A stretch of 64,000 nucleotides of DNA from DASYTH01 sp035762905 (GTDB lineage: Bacteria; Actinomycetota; Actinomycetes; Mycobacteriales; Pseudonocardiaceae). The translations under genes were made by a program, and so were the position numbers. Shown in pieces: positions 15,813-24,793 of this stretch (positions are counted from its first letter, which is position 1; each line of letters opens with the position of its first letter). The notes under the pieces are model-generated. The model was not told the origin of the DNA and searched no databases. It saw only the letters and a program-made list of their open reading frames with translations. Location: the NCBI RefSeq assembly GCF_035762905.1, contig NZ_DASUCC010000126.1:1-64000 (forward strand), given 5' to 3'.

Positions 15813-18182
15813 TCAGGCCGGCCAGGTCCAGTCCCGGACCGCCGGCAGATCCTCGCCGTAGGTCCGGATCCACTGATGGTGCCGTGCCCGCATGTCCTCC
15901 ATCTGCTGGCGCAGCAACGCGGTCCGCGCGCCCAGCCGCGGCACCCGGTCCAGCACGTCGATCACCAGCCGGAACCGGTCCATGTCATTGAGCACCAGCA
16001 TGTCGAACGGCGTCGTCGTGGTGCCCTCCTCCTTGTACCCGCGGACGTGGATGTTGTGGTGGTTGGAGCGCCGGTAGGTCAGGCGGTGGATGAGCCAGGG
16101 GTAGCCGTGGTAGGCGAAGATCACCGGCCGGTCCACCGTGAACAGGGCGTCGAACTGGGCGTCGGTCATGCCGTGCGGGTGTTCGGTGTGTTGTTGCAGG
16201 CGCATGAGGTCGACCACGTTGACGACGCGCACCCGCAACTCGGGCAGGTGTTCGCGCAGCAGCGCGGTGGCGGCCATGATCTCCAGCGTCGGTGCGTCGC
16301 CGGCACACGCGAGTACCACGTCGGGCTGGCCGTCGTCGTTGCTGGCCCAGTCCCAGATGCCGGCGCCGCGAGTGCAGTGCAGGACGGCCTCGTCCATCGG
16401 CAACCAGTTCGGCGCCTCGTTCTTGCCGGCCACGATGACGTTGACGTAGTCCCGGCTGCGCAGGCAGTGGTCGGCAACGGACAGCAGGGTGTTGGTGTCC
16501 GGCGGCAGGTATACCCGGATCACCTCGGCCTTCTTGTTCATCACATGGTCGATGAAACCCGGGTCCTGGTGGGAGAAACCGTTGTGGTCCTGGCGCCACA
16601 CATGCGAGGTGAGCAGATAGTTCAGCGACGCGATCGGCCGCCGCCATGGCAGCTGTTTGCTGGTCTTGAGCCATTTCGCGTGCTGGTTGAACATCGAGTC
16701 GATGATGTGGATGAAGGCCTCGTAGCAGGAGAACAGCCCGTGCCGGCCGGTGAGCAGGTAACCCTCCAGCAGGCCCTGGCACATGTGCTCGGAGAGCATC
16801 TCCACCACCCGGCCGTCCCGGGACAGATGCTCGTCGACCGGCAGAACCTCGGCCTGCCACTGCTTTCCGGTGACCTCGTACACCGCGTCGAGCCGGTTGG
16901 ACGCGGTCTCGTCCGGCCCGAAGATCCGGAAGTTGCGGGCGGAGGTGTTGGCCCGCATCACCTCGCGCAGGAACCGGCCGAGCACCCTGGTCGGCTCCGA
17001 GGTGGCACCGCCGGGCGGCTCGGCGGCCACGGCGAACTCCCGGAAGTCGGGCATCGCCAACGGATGCAGCAACAGCCCGCCGTTGGCGTGCGGGTTGCGG
17101 CCCATCCGCCGGTCACCGGCGGGCGCCGCGGACAGCACGTCGGCGACCGGACGACCGGCCTCGTCGAACAGCTCCTCCGGCCGGTACGAGCGCAGCCAGC
17201 TTTCCAGCGCTGCCAGGTGCTCCGGATTGTCCCGGACGCCGGCCAGCGGAACCTGGTGGGACCGCCAGGTGTCGGCCACCGGCACTCCGTCCACTTCGGA
17301 CGGACCGGTCCAGCCCTTCGGTGAGCGCAGCACGATCATCGGCCAGCGCGGCCGGACCCCGTCGGCCCCGGACCGGGCGTCGTCCTGGATCCGCCGGATC
17401 TCGTCGACCACCGTGTCCAGCGTGGCCGCCATGTCCGAGTGCATCCACTCCGGATCGGACCCGGTGACGTAGTGCGGCGCGTAGCCGTAGCCGCGCAGCA
17501 GCGCGTCCAGCTCCTCGTGCGGGATCCGGGCCAGCACGGTCGGGTTGGCGATCTTGTAGCCGTTCAGGTGCAGGATCGGCAGCACCGCCCCGTCGTGCAC
17601 CGGGTCGAGGAACTTGTTGCCGTGCCAGCTGGTGGCCAGCGGCCCGGTCTCCGCCTCGCCGTCGCCGATCACGCAGGCCACGATCAGGTCCGGGTTGTCG
17701 AAAGCCGCGCCGTAGGCGTGTGCCAACGAGTAGCCCAGCTCACCGCCCTCGTGGATGGAGCCGGGCACCTCCGGCGCCACGTGGCTGGGCACCCCGCCGG
17801 GGAAGGAGAACTGACGAAACAGCGCCCGCATCCCGCGCTCGTCCCGGGACACCTCCGGGTAGCACTCGGAGTAGCTGCCCTCCAGCCAGGTGTGCGCCAG
17901 CAGCCCCGGCCCGCCGTGCCCGGGCCCGATCACGTAGATCATGTCCAGGTCCCGCAGCCGGATCAGCCGGTTGAGGTGGGCGTAGAGGAAGTTCAGCCCG
18001 GGCGTGGTGCCCCAATGCCCCAGCAGCCGCGGTTTGATGTGCTCGGCCCGCAGCGGCTCGCGCAGCAGGGGATTGTCCAACAGGTAGATCTGCCCGACGG
18101 CCAGATAGTTCGCCGCCCGCCACGCCGTGTCGATCCGGCGGAGCTCCGTCTGGTCTATCCCGGCCCTGGCCACCTCGGTCAT
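15813..18182 (-). CDS. xfp: Xylulose-5-phosphate/fructose-6-phosphate phosphoketolase
   Basis: A 789-residue thiamine-diphosphate enzyme that splits xylulose-5-P (or fructose-6-P) with phosphate to acetyl phosphate and an aldose phosphate. Recognisable blocks are YLLDNPLLREPL, HWGTTPGLNFLYAHLNRLI, GPGHGGPGLLAHTWLEGSY, the ThDP-binding VIGDGEAETGPLATSWHGNK and SFSCYEAF-like (LFSCYEAFIHIIDSM). The length matches the family. ATG 18182 is chosen; a GTG at 18215 is in frame but would overlap the histidine kinase stop. It is directly upstream of ackA. Confidence 0.94.
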   Translation of the reverse strand: MTEVARAGIDQTELRRIDTAWRAANYLAVGQIYLLDNPLLREPLRAEHIKPRLLGHWGTTPGLNFLYAHLNRLIRLRDLDMIYVIGPGHGGPGLLAHTWLEGSYSECYPEVSRDERGMRALFRQFSFPGGVPSHVAPEVPGSIHEGGELGYSLAHAYGAAFDNPDLIVACVIGDGEAETGPLATSWHGNKFLDPVHDGAVLPILHLNGYKIANPTVLARIPHEELDALLRGYGYAPHYVTGSDPEWMHSDMAATLDTVVDEIRRIQDDARSGADGVRPRWPMIVLRSPKGWTGPSEVDGVPVADTWRSHQVPLAGVRDNPEHLAALESWLRSYRPEELFDEAGRPVADVLSAAPAGDRRMGRNPHANGGLLLHPLAMPDFREFAVAAEPPGGATSEPTRVLGRFLREVMRANTSARNFRIFGPDETASNRLDAVYEVTGKQWQAEVLPVDEHLSRDGRVVEMLSEHMCQGLLEGYLLTGRHGLFSCYEAFIHIIDSMFNQHAKWLKTSKQLPWRRPIASLNYLLTSHVWRQDHNGFSHQDPGFIDHVMNKKAEVIRVYLPPDTNTLLSVADHCLRSRDYVNVIVAGKNEAPNWLPMDEAVLHCTRGAGIWDWASNDDGQPDVVLACAGDAPTLEIMAATALLREHLPELRVRVVNVVDLMRLQQHTEHPHGMTDAQFDALFTVDRPVIFAYHGYPWLIHRLTYRRSNHHNIHVRGYKEEGTTTTPFDMLVLNDMDRFRLVIDVLDRVPRLGARTALLRQQMEDMRARHHQWIRTYGEDLPAVRDWTWPA

Positions 18183-18211
18183 ACCGCCAGGCTTCCATAC
18201 CCGGCTAGGGG

Positions 18212-20023
18212 TCACACATCGTCAGCGGTGGGTGAGGTGGGCAGGGAGATCCGCACCGCCGCGCCCTCGGCGCTGCCGGCGATCCGCAGCTCGCCGCCGT
18301 GCCGGCGGGCGATCGCCCTGGCCAGCGTCAGGCCGAGGCCGATGCCGATCCGGGCGCGCTCGTCGCCGGCCGAGAGATGGTCCGCGGTGCGCAGCGTGTC
18401 GCCGGACACGGTCAGCGTCCAGTACCGGCGGCCCAGCTCGCCGCGCAGGAAGATCCGCGAGGCCGGCCGGCCGGAGGCGAACGAGCCGGACACCACGTAC
18501 CGGATCATGCGGTACAGCCAGTGCGGGTCGGCCTCCAGCGTGACGTCGGCGTCGTCGAACTTCTCCACGATCGACACCCCGTACTGGGCGGCCTCGGTCC
18601 GCAGCGCGGCGAGCCCCTCGCCGAGCACCGAGCCGATCGGCACCCGTCGGGTCTCCAGCGGTAGCTGGCCGGCCTCGAACCGGGCCAGCAGCAGCAGGTC
18701 CTCGACGATGCTGAGCAGCCGAGTGTTGTTGCGGCGCAGCGCGTCCACCATGTCCACCGACAGCGGGGTGGCCCTGTCGTCCGAGTCGAGCAGCTCCAGC
18801 AGGCTGGACGCGGCGGTCAGCGGGGTGCGCAGCTCGTGCGAGACGGTGGCCAGGAACTCGTTCTTGAGCAGGGCGAGGTCGGCCAGCTCCCGGTTGCGCG
18901 CCTCGAGGGCGTGCTGCGCGGCCACCCGGCCGGTGACCTCCCGGCCGACCAGGAAGTGGCCGCGGATCACACCGTCGATGTCGATCGGCAGGTAGTCCGC
19001 CTCGATCACCACGCCGTCCGGGAAGTGCAGTTCCTCGCCGTAGACCGGCTTGCGGCCGGAGATGCTGCGGTCGGCGAAGTCGGCGGCGATCCGCAGTACC
19101 TCGCGGGAGGCAAGGCCGCGCTCGGCCAGCTCGGCCAGCTCGGCCACCGAGCAGCCGATCACCGCCTGCAACGGGGCCTGGAACCGCATGATCTGCAGTG
19201 CCTTGGGGTTGATCTCGGCCAGCCGCATGTTCTCGTCGACCACCAGGATGGCCACGTCGATCGCGTCGATCAGGGTGCGCAGCCGGGCCGAGCCGACCCG
19301 CTGGCTGTACTCGGTCTCGCGCAGGTAGGTGACGTCGTTGGCATAGCTGACCACGCCGCGCACCGCCGGGTTGTCGCACAGGTTGCGCATCACCACGTGT
19401 GCGTGCCGCCACTGGTCGTCGGCGCCGAACAGCCGGACGTCCACCTCGGCGTGGTCGCCGGACTCCGCGACGAGTTGCTGGCGGAGCTCGGCCAGCCGGC
19501 GCCGGTCGTCCGGGTGCACCCGCTCCGGCGCCATCGCCAGGCCCTCGATGGACGGGGCGCCCCGGCTGGACCAGCGCGCGGTGCCGTCGGGGTCGTGCAC
19601 GGCGATGAGGAACGGCGCGTGCCGGCCGAGCGCGCGGAAGAACTCGAGCTGGTCGTCGGGGTGCGGGGTCTCGCTGGGGGCCGGCTCGATGACCACGTCC
19701 GCGGGCCCGATCTCCCACAGCCGCACGGCCATCGCCTCGGCCAGCAGACCGAGCGCCTGCACCACGTCCGGGCGGACCGAGTTCGGGCCCTTCAGGTGCA
19801 GCACGTGTGCCGGGCCGATGGTGATCTTGGTGGGGAAGGCGTCGAGCCGTTCGTCCCGTTCGGTCAGCCGGGCACCGGTGATACCGGGGACGGAGCGCAG
19901 GCCGCGGACCACCTCGGGCACGACGACCGTGCCGGGCAGGGCCGAGTCGGCCAGCGTGGCCAGCAGCGCGCCGATCCGCTTGGCCAGCGGTTCCGGCCAG
20001 GTCTCGACCAACTCCTGTTCCAC
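18212..20023 (-). CDS. PAS-domain histidine kinase with degenerate ATP-binding domain
   Basis: A 603-residue soluble sensor kinase with no transmembrane segment. Two PAS-like regions (about residues 125-235 and 245-370) precede a HisKA domain with the phospho-acceptor FLATVSHELRTPL (His396). The catalytic domain is abnormal. The N-box, normally NLL-NAIKY, reads RYVVSGSFAS, and the G1 box DxGxG is replaced by VSGDTLRTAD; only a G2-like GIGLGLTLARAIA remains. It may not bind ATP and could act as a dimer partner or phospho-acceptor. It is divergent from an intact kinase and regulator pair. Confidence 0.88.
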   Translation of the reverse strand: MEQELVETWPEPLAKRIGALLATLADSALPGTVVVPEVVRGLRSVPGITGARLTERDERLDAFPTKITIGPAHVLHLKGPNSVRPDVVQALGLLAEAMAVRLWEIGPADVVIEPAPSETPHPDDQLEFFRALGRHAPFLIAVHDPDGTARWSSRGAPSIEGLAMAPERVHPDDRRRLAELRQQLVAESGDHAEVDVRLFGADDQWRHAHVVMRNLCDNPAVRGVVSYANDVTYLRETEYSQRVGSARLRTLIDAIDVAILVVDENMRLAEINPKALQIMRFQAPLQAVIGCSVAELAELAERGLASREVLRIAADFADRSISGRKPVYGEELHFPDGVVIEADYLPIDIDGVIRGHFLVGREVTGRVAAQHALEARNRELADLALLKNEFLATVSHELRTPLTAASSLLELLDSDDRATPLSVDMVDALRRNNTRLLSIVEDLLLLARFEAGQLPLETRRVPIGSVLGEGLAALRTEAAQYGVSIVEKFDDADVTLEADPHWLYRMIRYVVSGSFASGRPASRIFLRGELGRRYWTLTVSGDTLRTADHLSAGDERARIGIGLGLTLARAIARRHGGELRIAGSAEGAAVRISLPTSPTADDV

Positions 20024-20043
20024 TTCGATATCACCTCCTCGGC

Positions 20044-20134
20044 TTCACTCGAACGTGGTACATAGTGGATTCTAAGCCGCGAGTCGTCGCACAATTGCCC
20101 GACCACGCGCCATGCACATGTCCTTTCGAGTGAA
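20044..20134. promoter_or_regulatory. Widely spaced 10-bp inverted repeat between divergent kinases
   Basis: TTCACTCGAA at 20044-20053 and TTCGAGTGAA at 20125-20134 are perfect inverted copies about 70 bp apart in the 198-bp gap between the two histidine kinase genes. One copy lies close to each divergent start. This suggests matched binding sites for a shared regulator, most simply the OmpR-type protein encoded at 22105-22815 (inference). Confidence 0.45.
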
Positions 20135-20221
20135 CCAAGAACACCACTGCAGATCGGTAGTGCCTGGGGTGCGGAGCGGTCGTACCTTGAACGGAAGAGC
20201 ACGCCAGGAATCGCGCGGCCA

Positions 20222-22108
20222 ATGGTGCACAAAGGGGATGCGCGGGTGAGCGAACCGAACCGCAGCACGGTGCGCGCCGATGCGGCCGCCGTTCAGGTCG
20301 TCGACCTCGTGGTCAAGGCGGCCGAGCTGCTGTCCGGTCCGAACCAGACGGACGACCCGCTGGACGAGCTGGCGGCGGTGTTGCGCGCCACACAAGGCAT
20401 CCACGCCGTCTCCCGGCGACCGCGCACCGTGGCGTCCATCTGGGACGCCAGCCGCGACCTGCCCGGTCAGCGCACCCCGACGGCCACCCAGGTCTCCTCC
20501 TGGGCGGGGCAGCGGCAGCGCCATCTGATCGGGGCGTCGTCCCGCGGCGTCGGCCCGGACCTGCTCGTGGTCGATCTGGCCCGGCCCGGCGACGACGATT
20601 GGGTCGGCCCCGGGCAACTGCACCGGCTGACCTCGGCGCTCACCGTGATCGAGTCGGCCACCAGTGCGGGCGGCCGGCCGGCCGACGGTCCGAGCGAATG
20701 GCTGTTGCGACATGGCCGGTCCATTGTGGTCCAGCTCATGCCGGAAAGCTGGGTCGTGCGCTCGGACGCGATGACCCGGGTGCTCGGCTACCCACGCTCG
20801 TTCGTCCCGGTCCAGGCGCCACTGTCGCTGGTGGACCCCAGGGACCGCACCGCCGCCCTGCGCGCCTACGTCGAGGTGCTCACCGGCCGGCGCACCGACC
20901 ACACCGTGGATCTGCGGGTGCGGGCCGCGGACGGCGGCAGCCGGGTGCTGGAGACGACGTTCGTGAACCTGCTCTCCGCGCCCGGCGTGCACTCGGTGGT
21001 GCTGTACGGGGAGGACGTCACCGAGCAGCGGGCCGAGCGGGCGCGCACCCGGGAGTTGGTCAACGGCGCGCTCAGCGCGCTGTTGGTGGTGGACGAGCGC
21101 GGCCGGATCCGGCTGGTCAACGACCACTTCACCCGGCTGTTCGGCACCCGGGCCGGCGGGTGGATCGGCGCGCACCAGGAGGACGCGCTGCGTGCGGTCG
21201 CGGCGATCTGCCTGGACGAGCCGGGCGTGGCGCGCCGCCTGCGGCCCTACACCACCGCCAACAAGCGCCGGGCCACCCAGCTCGACCTGGCCGACGGGCG
21301 CGTGGTGGAGCTCAGCCGGGCACCGCTGGAGGACGGCGGCGCCAGCCTCGGCTCGCTGTGGGCGTTCCTGGACGTCAGCCTGGACATCTCCCGGCGGCAG
21401 GACCAGCCGGACGAGGCCGTGCAGAACCGGATCCTGGCCACCGTCTCGCACGAGCTGCGCACCCCGCTCACCGCCGTGCTCAGCTTCGCCGAACTGCTCG
21501 GCGATCCGCACATGGGGCCGCTCAACGAGGGCCAGCAGAGTGCCTGCGACGTGATCGCCCGCAACACCAAACGCCTGTTGACCCTGGTGGACGACCTGCT
21601 GTTGCTGGCCCGGCTGGAGAGCGGGCAGCATCCGCTGCGCGCCCGGGCGCTGGACCTCGCCCAGCTGGTCACCGACACGGTGGCCCAGCACCAGATCGAG
21701 GCCGAGGAGGCCGGCATCACCCTGCTGTGCGTGGCGCTGCCCGGCCCGGATCTGTCCGGTGACCCCAACCGGCTGCAACAGGTGATCGACAACCTGGTCG
21801 GCAACGCGATCAAGTTCAGTCCGGCGAGCAGCACGGTGCAGGTGCGGGCCGGTCACCACGGCGACCGGTGGACCATCGAGGTGGCCGACTCCGGGATCGG
21901 CATCCCGGAGGGGGAGTTGACCTCGATCACCCGGGGGTTCAAGCGCGGCTCCAACGCGTTGTCCGCCGGGATTCCGGGCAGCGGCATCGGGCTCGCGGTC
22001 TGCCGGGAGCTGGTCGAGCTGCACGGCGGCACGTTGGACATTCGCAGTGTGGTGGACGTGGGTACCACCGTGCGGATCACGTTGCCCGACCAAGGGAGTG
22101 CGCCATGA
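20222..22108 (+). CDS. PAS-domain sensor histidine kinase
   Basis: A 628-residue cytosolic kinase. Two PAS-like regions lie at about residues 165-275 and 280-390. The HisKA block ILATVSHELRTPL has His410, and the HATPase domain is intact: N-box IDNLVGNAIKFSP, G1 VADSGIGIPEGE and G2 GSGIGLAVCREL. The ATG at 20222 has no clear ribosome site; the GTG at 20246 follows AAAGGGG and may be the true start. Its stop overlaps the response regulator start by ATGA, so the two are translationally coupled partners. The signal is unknown. Confidence 0.92.
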   Translation: MVHKGDARVSEPNRSTVRADAAAVQVVDLVVKAAELLSGPNQTDDPLDELAAVLRATQGIHAVSRRPRTVASIWDASRDLPGQRTPTATQVSSWAGQRQRHLIGASSRGVGPDLLVVDLARPGDDDWVGPGQLHRLTSALTVIESATSAGGRPADGPSEWLLRHGRSIVVQLMPESWVVRSDAMTRVLGYPRSFVPVQAPLSLVDPRDRTAALRAYVEVLTGRRTDHTVDLRVRAADGGSRVLETTFVNLLSAPGVHSVVLYGEDVTEQRAERARTRELVNGALSALLVVDERGRIRLVNDHFTRLFGTRAGGWIGAHQEDALRAVAAICLDEPGVARRLRPYTTANKRRATQLDLADGRVVELSRAPLEDGGASLGSLWAFLDVSLDISRRQDQPDEAVQNRILATVSHELRTPLTAVLSFAELLGDPHMGPLNEGQQSACDVIARNTKRLLTLVDDLLLLARLESGQHPLRARALDLAQLVTDTVAQHQIEAEEAGITLLCVALPGPDLSGDPNRLQQVIDNLVGNAIKFSPASSTVQVRAGHHGDRWTIEVADSGIGIPEGELTSITRGFKRGSNALSAGIPGSGIGLAVCRELVELHGGTLDIRSVVDVGTTVRITLPDQGSAP

Positions 22109-22815
22109 CGAAGATTCTCGCGGTGGAGGACGAGCCGGACATCGTGCTCGCCCTGCGGCTGGTGTTCGAGCGCGCCGGATACCAGTTCATCTCCTCCTCC
22201 GACGGCCGGACCGGGCTGCGCATGGTGCACGAGGAGAAGCCGGACCTGGTGCTGCTCGACATCGGACTGCCCGGAATGGACGGTTGGACCGTGCTGGAGC
22301 GGATCCGGGACCTGGCCGATCTGCCGGTGCTGATGATCAGCGCGCACGGCCAGGAGTCGGACAAGGTGCGCGGGTTGCGGGCCGGGGCGGACGACTACGT
22401 GACCAAGCCGTTCACCAACAACGAGCTGCTGGCCCGGGCGGAGGCGCTGCTGCGCAGGTCGGCGCGCCCGGCGGAGCAGGCCGCGGACTGGGCCGACTAC
22501 TACGACGACGGGCTGGTGCGGATCAACCGCAAGGCGCGGGCGGTGCACGTCAACACGGATGCGGGGGAGCGGGAGGTGCAGCTGACCAACACCGAGTTCC
22601 GGCTGCTCAACGTGCTGGTCAAGCACGCCGGGGCGGTGTTGTCGGCGCAGCAGCTGCTGGCCAACGCCTGGGACGATCCGACCGGACTGGCGCCGGACCG
22701 GGTGAAGTTCGCGGTACTGCGGCTGCGTCGCAAGCTCGGCTGGGACAACGCCGGGACGTCGTCGCCGATCAAGGCCGTGCGCGGGGTCGGATACCGCTAC
22801 GACCGGCCGGGCTGA
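22105..22815 (+). CDS. OmpR/PhoB-family response regulator
   Basis: A 236-residue two-domain regulator. The receiver domain has acidic pocket VEDEPD, phospho-acceptor Asp52 in LVLLDIGLPGMDG, and KPFTNNEL with the conserved Lys. A winged-helix DNA-binding domain follows (about 135-235: VQLTNTEFRLLNVLVKHAG and IKAVRGVGYRY). GGGAG precedes the ATG at 22105. It is coupled to the intact kinase gene. Targets are unknown; the inverted repeat at 20044-20134 is a candidate. Confidence 0.95.
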   Translation: MTKILAVEDEPDIVLALRLVFERAGYQFISSSDGRTGLRMVHEEKPDLVLLDIGLPGMDGWTVLERIRDLADLPVLMISAHGQESDKVRGLRAGADDYVTKPFTNNELLARAEALLRRSARPAEQAADWADYYDDGLVRINRKARAVHVNTDAGEREVQLTNTEFRLLNVLVKHAGAVLSAQQLLANAWDDPTGLAPDRVKFAVLRLRRKLGWDNAGTSSPIKAVRGVGYRYDRPG

Positions 22816-22826
22816 CGCGGGGTCCA

Positions 22827-23072
22827 CTAGTTACTCCCGACGCAGCGCGCACCCTTCTCGGCGAGGATGGCCCGGATGTCGAACGACTTGGCCGAGCGCA
22901 GCGCGTTGGCGGCGGCGATGTTGGCGGCCGCGGTGGCGGCCACGGCGGCGGTGACGGTCTCGCGCGTGCCGAGCTCCTCGGCCAGAATGCGGTCCACGGT
23001 CCCGCTGGCCTTGCTCAGCCGGAAGGCCACAACGGCGATCACCGGAACCATCATCAGAAACACCATAGTCAT
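22827..23072 (-). CDS. Small membrane-anchored hypothetical protein
   Basis: An 81-residue protein with one N-terminal hydrophobic segment (MVFLMMVPVIAVVAF, residues 3-17) and an Ala-rich amphipathic remainder. A GGGAG site 8 bp upstream of the ATG supports it as a real gene. It lies between the two-component system and csrA, transcribed towards the former. No family is recognised and no function is proposed. Confidence 0.55.
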   Translation of the reverse strand: MTMVFLMMVPVIAVVAFRLSKASGTVDRILAEELGTRETVTAAVAATAAANIAAANALRSAKSFDIRAILAEKGARCVGSN

Positions 23073-23219
23073 CGTGCACGCTCCCTTCGAGATTCAATAG
23101 TGGCAACGGAAAAGGTGGATGGAAAGGGCCCGGGAGCCCCTGCAACCGTCCCGCACCTGTGGCGCACCTGGGGAGTAACCGATGAGATTGGGAACACACG
23201 AATCGGCGGGTAACGCCGG

Positions 23220-23462
23220 TCAGTTCCGGGGTTTGGCCTGCCGGAGAATGGCGGACAGTCCGGCCGCGACGGTGTCGTCGGTCACGGCCGCCTCCTCGTT
23301 GGCCCGGCGCAGCTCGCGGTAGACCTCGTCGCGGTGCACGGCCACCGAGCGGGGCGCCTGGATGCCCAGCCGGACCACGTCGCCCCGGATGTCCAGCACG
23401 GTGACCGTGACCTCGTCCCCGATCCGGATGCTGTCACCGGTACGGCGCGTCAACACCAGCAT
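23220..23462 (-). CDS. csrA: Carbon storage regulator CsrA
   Basis: An 80-residue CsrA, recognisable from MLVLTRRTGDSIRIGDEVTVTVLD and RLGIQAPRSVAVHRDEVY. The GIxAP-RSVxVHRxEVY block binds GGA motifs in mRNA leaders and blocks ribosome access; Arg in HRDEVY is the key contact. The tail of about 20 residues is longer than in E. coli. It is the last gene of flgN-flgK-flgL-fliW-csrA, 16 bp after fliW. In Bacillus, FliW sequesters CsrA until flagellin is exported, and the same pairing here suggests flagellin homeostasis; the fliC leader has the expected GGA ladder. Confidence 0.96.
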   Translation of the reverse strand: MLVLTRRTGDSIRIGDEVTVTVLDIRGDVVRLGIQAPRSVAVHRDEVYRELRRANEEAAVTDDTVAAGLSAILRQAKPRN

Positions 23463-23478
23463 GGGGCGGTCCTTCCGG

Positions 23479-23886
23479 TCAGGGCAGCAGCGGCGCCCGG
23501 ATAGGGAGATCCTCGGACAGGATGACCTGGACCGCACGCCGGGTCGCCCGGTTGACCACCACCGGCGCCAGCAGGTTGGCGGTGGCCTGCGCCGGCGTGT
23601 CGCCGCCGGTGACCACGAGCAGCACCAGCAGGTCGTCCGCCTTGGCGGTGGCCAGCTGCTCGAGCACCTGGTCGCCGATCTCCGGGGCGTAGTCCGGGAA
23701 GAACGGGGCGGGCGGCACCACGATGAACCGCAGCGCCGGCTCGTCCACCGAGCACAGCGTGAACACCGGTTCGTCCTCGCCGGAGCCGACCAGGACGAAC
23801 GTGCGGTGCTCCGGGAAGCCGGGCATGGGTGTGCTGAACTCGATGGTCGGCAGATCCTCTGTGGACGCGGGATCGATGCGGGTCAT
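23479..23886 (-). CDS. fliW: Flagellar assembly factor FliW
   Basis: A 135-residue protein of the FliW family. It has IEFSTPMPGFPEHRTFVLV near the start, CSVDEPALRFIVVPP in the middle and NLLAPVVVNRATRRAVQVIL near the end, all family landmarks. FliW binds flagellin and CsrA alternately, relieving CsrA repression of flagellin translation. ATG 23886 is chosen over 23910 because GGAGGAAAC lies 7-9 bp upstream. It lies 20 bp after flgL. Confidence 0.94.
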   Translation of the reverse strand: MTRIDPASTEDLPTIEFSTPMPGFPEHRTFVLVGSGEDEPVFTLCSVDEPALRFIVVPPAPFFPDYAPEIGDQVLEQLATAKADDLLVLLVVTGGDTPAQATANLLAPVVVNRATRRAVQVILSEDLPIRAPLLP

Positions 23887-23906
23887 CGTGGCGTTTCCTC
23901 CCCGAT

Positions 23907-24791
23907 TCACCGCAAGAAGTCCAGCAGTGAGGGCGTGGTCACCTTCGCGGTGGCGCCGAGCGCCGCCTCGTACCCGACGCTCTGGCTCTGTAGATCGATG
24001 ATCGATTTCACCAGGTCGATGTCCTCGAGTTCGGACAGCTCCGAGCCCAGCCGCACCGACTGAGCGCCGGCGGCGTCACTGGCCGCGGTGAGCTGACTGT
24101 AACGGGTGCCCACGGCGGTGAGCGCCGAGTTGACGCTCTCGATCCCCAAATCCAACCGATCGAGGTCGGACCCGACCGCGGACGGGTTGCCGCGCAGGTT
24201 GGCCACGATCGAGTCGAGCACCCCGAAGAGCTGGTTGGCGCCGGTGCCGAAGGCCGAAGCCGGCACGTCCACCCGCACCTGCACGTTGTCGGCGATCCGG
24301 CGGAGCACCTCACCGCTGTCACCGACGTAGCTGCCGGTGGTGTCGAACGCCGTGCTGCCGGCGGTGGTGCCGCCGAACACCGGGCGGCCGAGGAACGTGG
24401 TGTTGGCCACGGACAGCAGCCCGTCGCGCAGCCCGGCGAGCTCGCCGGCGATCGCCTCGCGGGCGATCGGGTTCTCCAAGGCGGGCGAGGACATGCCCTG
24501 CAGCACCAGATCCCTGGCCCGGTTGAGCATGCTGCTCGCGGTGTTCAGCGCGCCCTCGGCGGTCTCCAGGCGGGAGACGCCATCGGTGGCGCTGCGCATG
24601 TAGCGGTCCTTGGCGGAGAGGTCGCCGCGCAGCCGCAGCGCCTGGGCGGCGCCGGTCGGCCAGTCCGACGGCTTGGAGATCTGCTTGCCGCTGGCCATCT
24701 GCTCGCGCAGCTGCTCGAGGCGGGTCTGGTTGCGCTGCAGTCCGGTCAGCACCCTGGCCGACATCGACTGCTCGGAAACCCGGAACGTCAT
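23907..24791 (-). CDS. flgL: Hook-filament junction protein FlgL (HAP3)
   Basis: A 294-residue flagellin-like junction protein. The N-terminal coiled segment is RVSEQSMSARVLTGLQRNQTRL, then LREQMASGKQISKPSDWP, and the C-terminal helix is DLVKSIIDLQSQSVGYEAAL. These correspond to the D0/D1 helices of FlgL. It is exported by the type III apparatus and joins the hook-side FlgK to the filament. It sits 2 bp after flgK. Confidence 0.94.
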   Translation of the reverse strand: MTFRVSEQSMSARVLTGLQRNQTRLEQLREQMASGKQISKPSDWPTGAAQALRLRGDLSAKDRYMRSATDGVSRLETAEGALNTASSMLNRARDLVLQGMSSPALENPIAREAIAGELAGLRDGLLSVANTTFLGRPVFGGTTAGSTAFDTTGSYVGDSGEVLRRIADNVQVRVDVPASAFGTGANQLFGVLDSIVANLRGNPSAVGSDLDRLDLGIESVNSALTAVGTRYSQLTAASDAAGAQSVRLGSELSELEDIDLVKSIIDLQSQSVGYEAALGATAKVTTPSLLDFLR

Positions 24792-24793
24792 GG

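Noticed and set aside
23100..23219. FliA-type site near the csrA end (ATCGGC at about 23202)
   Set aside because: No CTGAG/TTGAG lies 15 bp away, so it does not fit the motif on either strand.
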